This document shows positions 6,309 through 8,236 of a stretch of 8,236 nucleotides of DNA, piece after piece. The notes beneath the pieces are model-generated. The model was not told the origin of the DNA, did not search any database, and was given only the letters and a program-made list of their open reading frames with translations. Position numbers and translations under genes: made by a program. Numbering within the stretch: the stretch's first letter is position 1; each line of letters opens with the position of its first letter. This DNA comes from Clostridiales bacterium (lineage in GTDB: Bacteria; Bacillota_A; Clostridia; Saccharofermentanales; Saccharofermentanaceae). The stretch spans positions 1-8,236 of the forward strand of contig JAILHZ010000043.1 in NCBI GenBank assembly GCA_024695545.1, written 5' to 3'.

Positions 6309-6315
6309 TCTGACA
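6281..6315. promoter_or_regulatory. imperfect dyad overlapping the glnN -35 and -10, candidate operator
   Basis: TGACAGACGAAT (6281-6292) faces ATTCTTCTGACA (6304-6315). Ten of the twelve positions pair across an 11-base centre. The left arm covers most of the -35 and the right arm covers most of the -10 through the likely start site, the geometry expected of a repressor operator. It could equally fold in RNA if transcription starts upstream. Its protein partner is unknown. Confidence 0.45.
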
Positions 6316-6323
6316 TAAAGCAA

Positions 6324-6368
6324 AGGCGCTTGGAGTGATTTCAGTCCAGGTGCCTCTTTCACTTTTAT
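6324..6368 (+). terminator. attenuator-like hairpin in the glnN leader
   Basis: AGGCGCTTGGA (6324-6334) pairs over all eleven positions, two of them G-U, with TCCAGGTGCCT (6345-6355) across a ten-base loop. A U-rich tail, CTTTCACTTTTAT, follows to 6368. There is no plus-strand gene upstream for it to terminate, and the glnN Shine-Dalgarno site GGAGGA starts at 6371, so it most likely acts as a conditional terminator or leader structure controlling glnN. The U-tract is interrupted by C and A, so terminator strength is uncertain. Part of the tail (6362-6368) could also pair with ATAAAG at 6315-6320. Confidence 0.65.
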
Positions 6369-6383
6369 AAGGAGGAAAAGATT

Positions 6384-8236
6384 ATGACAAACGTACCTGA
6401 GATCTTTGGAGAATCGGTTTTTAACGAACAGATCATGAAGGCCCGTCTCCCGAAAGAAACTTACAAAGCAATGAAGAAGACCATTAATGAAGGTCTGCCG
6501 TTGAATATAGAGATCGCTAACGTAGTCGCCAATGCCATGAAGGATTGGGCAACAGAAAAAGGTGCCACACACTTTACGCATTGGTTCCAGCCGCTGACCG
6601 GCATCACCGCCGAGAAGCACGACAGTTTCATCTCACCCACATCTGACGGCGGCGTGATCATGGAATTCTCGGGAAAAGAACTTGTCCAGGGCGAACCTGA
6701 TGCATCTTCCTTCCCGTCCGGCGGACTTAGAGCTACATTCGAAGCAAGAGGCTATACAGCATGGGATCCGACATCCTACGCTTTCATCAAAGATGACACA
6801 CTCTGCATCCCGACCGCGTTCTGTTCCTATAGCGGCGAGGCACTCGACAAGAAGACACCTCTTCTCCGTTCGATGGAAGTCATCAGCAAGCAGGCCGTCC
6901 GTGTACTCCGACTCTTCGGTAACACAGATCCGCATCTCACAGTTAGAACTACAGTAGGACCTGAGCAGGAATACTTCCTCATTCCGGTAGAGCTCTACAA
7001 TAAGAGAAAAGATCTTATTTATACAGGAAGAACACTTTTCGGTGCGAAGGCTCCGAAGGGTCAGGAACTCGAAGATCATTACTTCGGGTCCATCAAGCCG
7101 AGAGTATCCGCTTACATGAAGGATCTCGATGAAGAACTCTGGAAGCTGGGTGTACTTGCTAAGACAAAGCATAACGAAGTTGCTCCGGCACAGCACGAGC
7201 TGGCTCCGATCTTCACCACAACAAACATTGCAACTGACCACAACCAGTTAATGATGGAGATCATGCAGAAAGTAGCTAAGAAGCACGGTCTGGTCTGCCT
7301 CCTTCACGAGAAGCCGTTCGCAGGTGTTAACGGATCCGGTAAGCATAACAACTGGTCCATCAGTACCAATAAGGGAGTCAACCTCCTCGAGCCCGGTGAC
7401 ACACCTTCCGAGAATGCTCAGTTCTTACTCTTCCTGGCAGCAGTTATCCGTGCAGTAGATGTACATCAGGATCTGCTCCGTATCTCGGTAGCAACTGCAG
7501 GAAACGATCACCGTCTTGGCGCGAACGAAGCTCCGCCGGCAGTAGTTTCCATGTTCCTGGGTGATGAGCTTAATGGTATCATCGAGTCGATCGTAGAAGG
7601 AAAAGTTTACGATCAGCATGAGAAAGTACAGATGGAGATCGGTGTAGACGTTCTTCCGAAGTTCCCGAAAGATTCTACCGACAGAAACAGAACTTCTCCG
7701 TTTGCTTTCACAGGTAATAAGTTTGAGTTCAGAATGCTCGGTTCCGCTAACTCGATCGCATGTGCGAACATCATGCTGAATACAGCAGTGGCAGACAGCC
7801 TCTGCGAGTTCGCAGACAGACTCGAAAAGGCAAGTGATTTTAATGCAGAGCTTTCAGCACTCATTAAGGAAACGATCACCGCTCATAAGAGGATCATCTT
7901 TAACGGCAACGGTTACGATGAGAGCTGGATTAAGGAAGCAACCGAGGAGAGAGGTCTTCTCAATCTCCGTTCCACACCGGAAGCTATGGAGAGATTCCTC
8001 GATCAGAAGAATAAGGATTTGTTCCTGAAGTTTGGTGTATTCAGTCTCGCAGAGATGCAGTCAAGACATGATATCCTCCTGGAGAACTACTCTAAGATCA
8101 TCAATATCGAAGCACTTACAATGATCGATATGGCAAGAAAGGATATCCTGCCGGCAGTTACCGAGTACATCAAGGAACTGGCTGATACAGCGATCGCTGT
8201 TAAGCAGGCAAGCGGCATCGAAGCTGATTTCGAGAA
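6384..8236 (+). CDS. glnN: type III glutamine synthetase, 3' end outside the window
   Basis: This ATP-dependent cytoplasmic enzyme joins ammonia to glutamate to make glutamine, the main entry of nitrogen. The visible 617 residues translate without interruption; type III enzymes are usually about 700 residues, so roughly the last 80-110 are missing. Class III hallmarks are present in order: [17 protein letters not shown] (113-129), [10 protein letters not shown] (192-201), [12 protein letters not shown] (264-275), [20 protein letters not shown] (306-325), [19 protein letters not shown] (368-386) and [18 protein letters not shown] (433-450). These supply the metal-, glutamate- and ATP-binding residues. 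The ATG at 6384 has GGAGGA (6371-6376) seven bases upstream. The gene is divergent from the ANTAR regulator and is preceded by a sigma-A promoter, a dyad over that promoter and an attenuator-like hairpin. Control by nitrogen status through the ANTAR protein is the likely scheme but is not shown by sequence alone. Confidence 0.96.
   Translation, partial: MTNVPEIFGESVFNEQIMKARLPKETYKAMKKTINEGLPLNIEIANVVANAMKDWATEKGATHFTHWFQPLTGITAEKHDSFISPTSDGGVIMEFSGKELVQGEPDASSFPSGGLRATFEARGYTAWDPTSYAFIKDDTLCIPTAFCSYSGEALDKKTPLLRSMEVISKQAVRVLRLFGNTDPHLTVRTTVGPEQEYFLIPVELYNKRKDLIYTGRTLFGAKAPKGQELEDHYFGSIKPRVSAYMKDLDEELWKLGVLAKTKHNEVAPAQHELAPIFTTTNIATDHNQLMMEIMQKVAKKHGLVCLLHEKPFAGVNGSGKHNNWSISTNKGVNLLEPGDTPSENAQFLLFLAAVIRAVDVHQDLLRISVATAGNDHRLGANEAPPAVVSMFLGDELNGIIESIVEGKVYDQHEKVQMEIGVDVLPKFPKDSTDRNRTSPFAFTGNKFEFRMLGSANSIACANIMLNTAVADSLCEFADRLEKASDFNAELSALIKETITAHKRIIFNGNGYDESWIKEATEERGLLNLRSTPEAMERFLDQKNKDLFLKFGVFSLAEMQSRHDILLENYSKIINIEALTMIDMARKDILPAVTEYIKELADTAIAVKQASGIEADFE

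Noticed and set aside
6321..6333. CAA-AGGCGC-TTG as an ANTAR hexaloop overlapping the leader hairpin
   Set aside because: Loop position 1 is A but position 4 is C, and the three-base stem competes with a far stronger 11-bp stem.
6633..7241. Long minus-strand frame (202 codons) inside glnN
   Set aside because: The plus strand here encodes intact glutamine synthetase motifs; the antisense frame is Cys/Arg-rich and resembles nothing.
1..8236. Defence system, prophage, transposon, CRISPR array or natural product cluster
   Set aside because: All six genes are assigned to housekeeping or regulatory families, and no transposase, integrase, regular spaced repeat or toxin-antitoxin pair is visible.

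Overview
The window looks like ordinary chromosomal DNA from a Gram-positive anaerobe of the class Clostridia. The base composition is close to balanced, and I cannot name a genus. Four things point this way: a type III glutamine synthetase divergently paired with an ANTAR-domain regulator, the LL-diaminopimelate aminotransferase route to lysine and peptidoglycan, strong Shine-Dalgarno sites, and a Gram-positive-style lipoprotein. I see no mobile element, CRISPR array, tRNA, rRNA or phage gene.

Layout. Positions 1-117 form a short control region: a ribosome binding site for the rightward gene and a probable leftward promoter that fires out of the window. Positions 118-924 (+) encode a three-helix membrane protein with a DUF218/YdcF domain. 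It converges on a leftward pair of genes: an AraC-family regulator (2148-3140) followed by a lipoprotein with a C-terminal PEBP/YbhB-like domain (958-2064). A perfect 10-bp inverted repeat sits at the convergent junction. Upstream, separated by a clear terminator, lies a leftward dapF-dapL pair (5343 down to 3251). These genes encode the two consecutive steps from tetrahydrodipicolinate to meso-diaminopimelate. Next is a leftward ANTAR regulator with a degenerate receiver domain (5436-6026). A 357-bp divergent control region separates it from glnN (6384 to beyond the window end), whose 3' end is cut off.

How the genes may work together. The ANTAR protein is the obvious candidate regulator of glnN, as in the clostridial NitR-glutamine synthetase pairs. 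The glnN leader carries a hairpin with a U-rich tail just before its ribosome binding site, which is the kind of target ANTAR proteins act on. However, I could not find the canonical tandem hexaloop ANTAR RNA motif. The best promoter lies so close to the hairpin that the usual two-hairpin arrangement would not fit. DapL takes its amino group from glutamate, so the dap pair also draws on nitrogen assimilation, but that link is inference.

I do not see an obviously new multi-gene system. The most worthwhile targets are the repeat-rich glnN/ANTAR control region, the receiver lacking its usual aspartate, and the unassigned N-terminal half of the PEBP lipoprotein.
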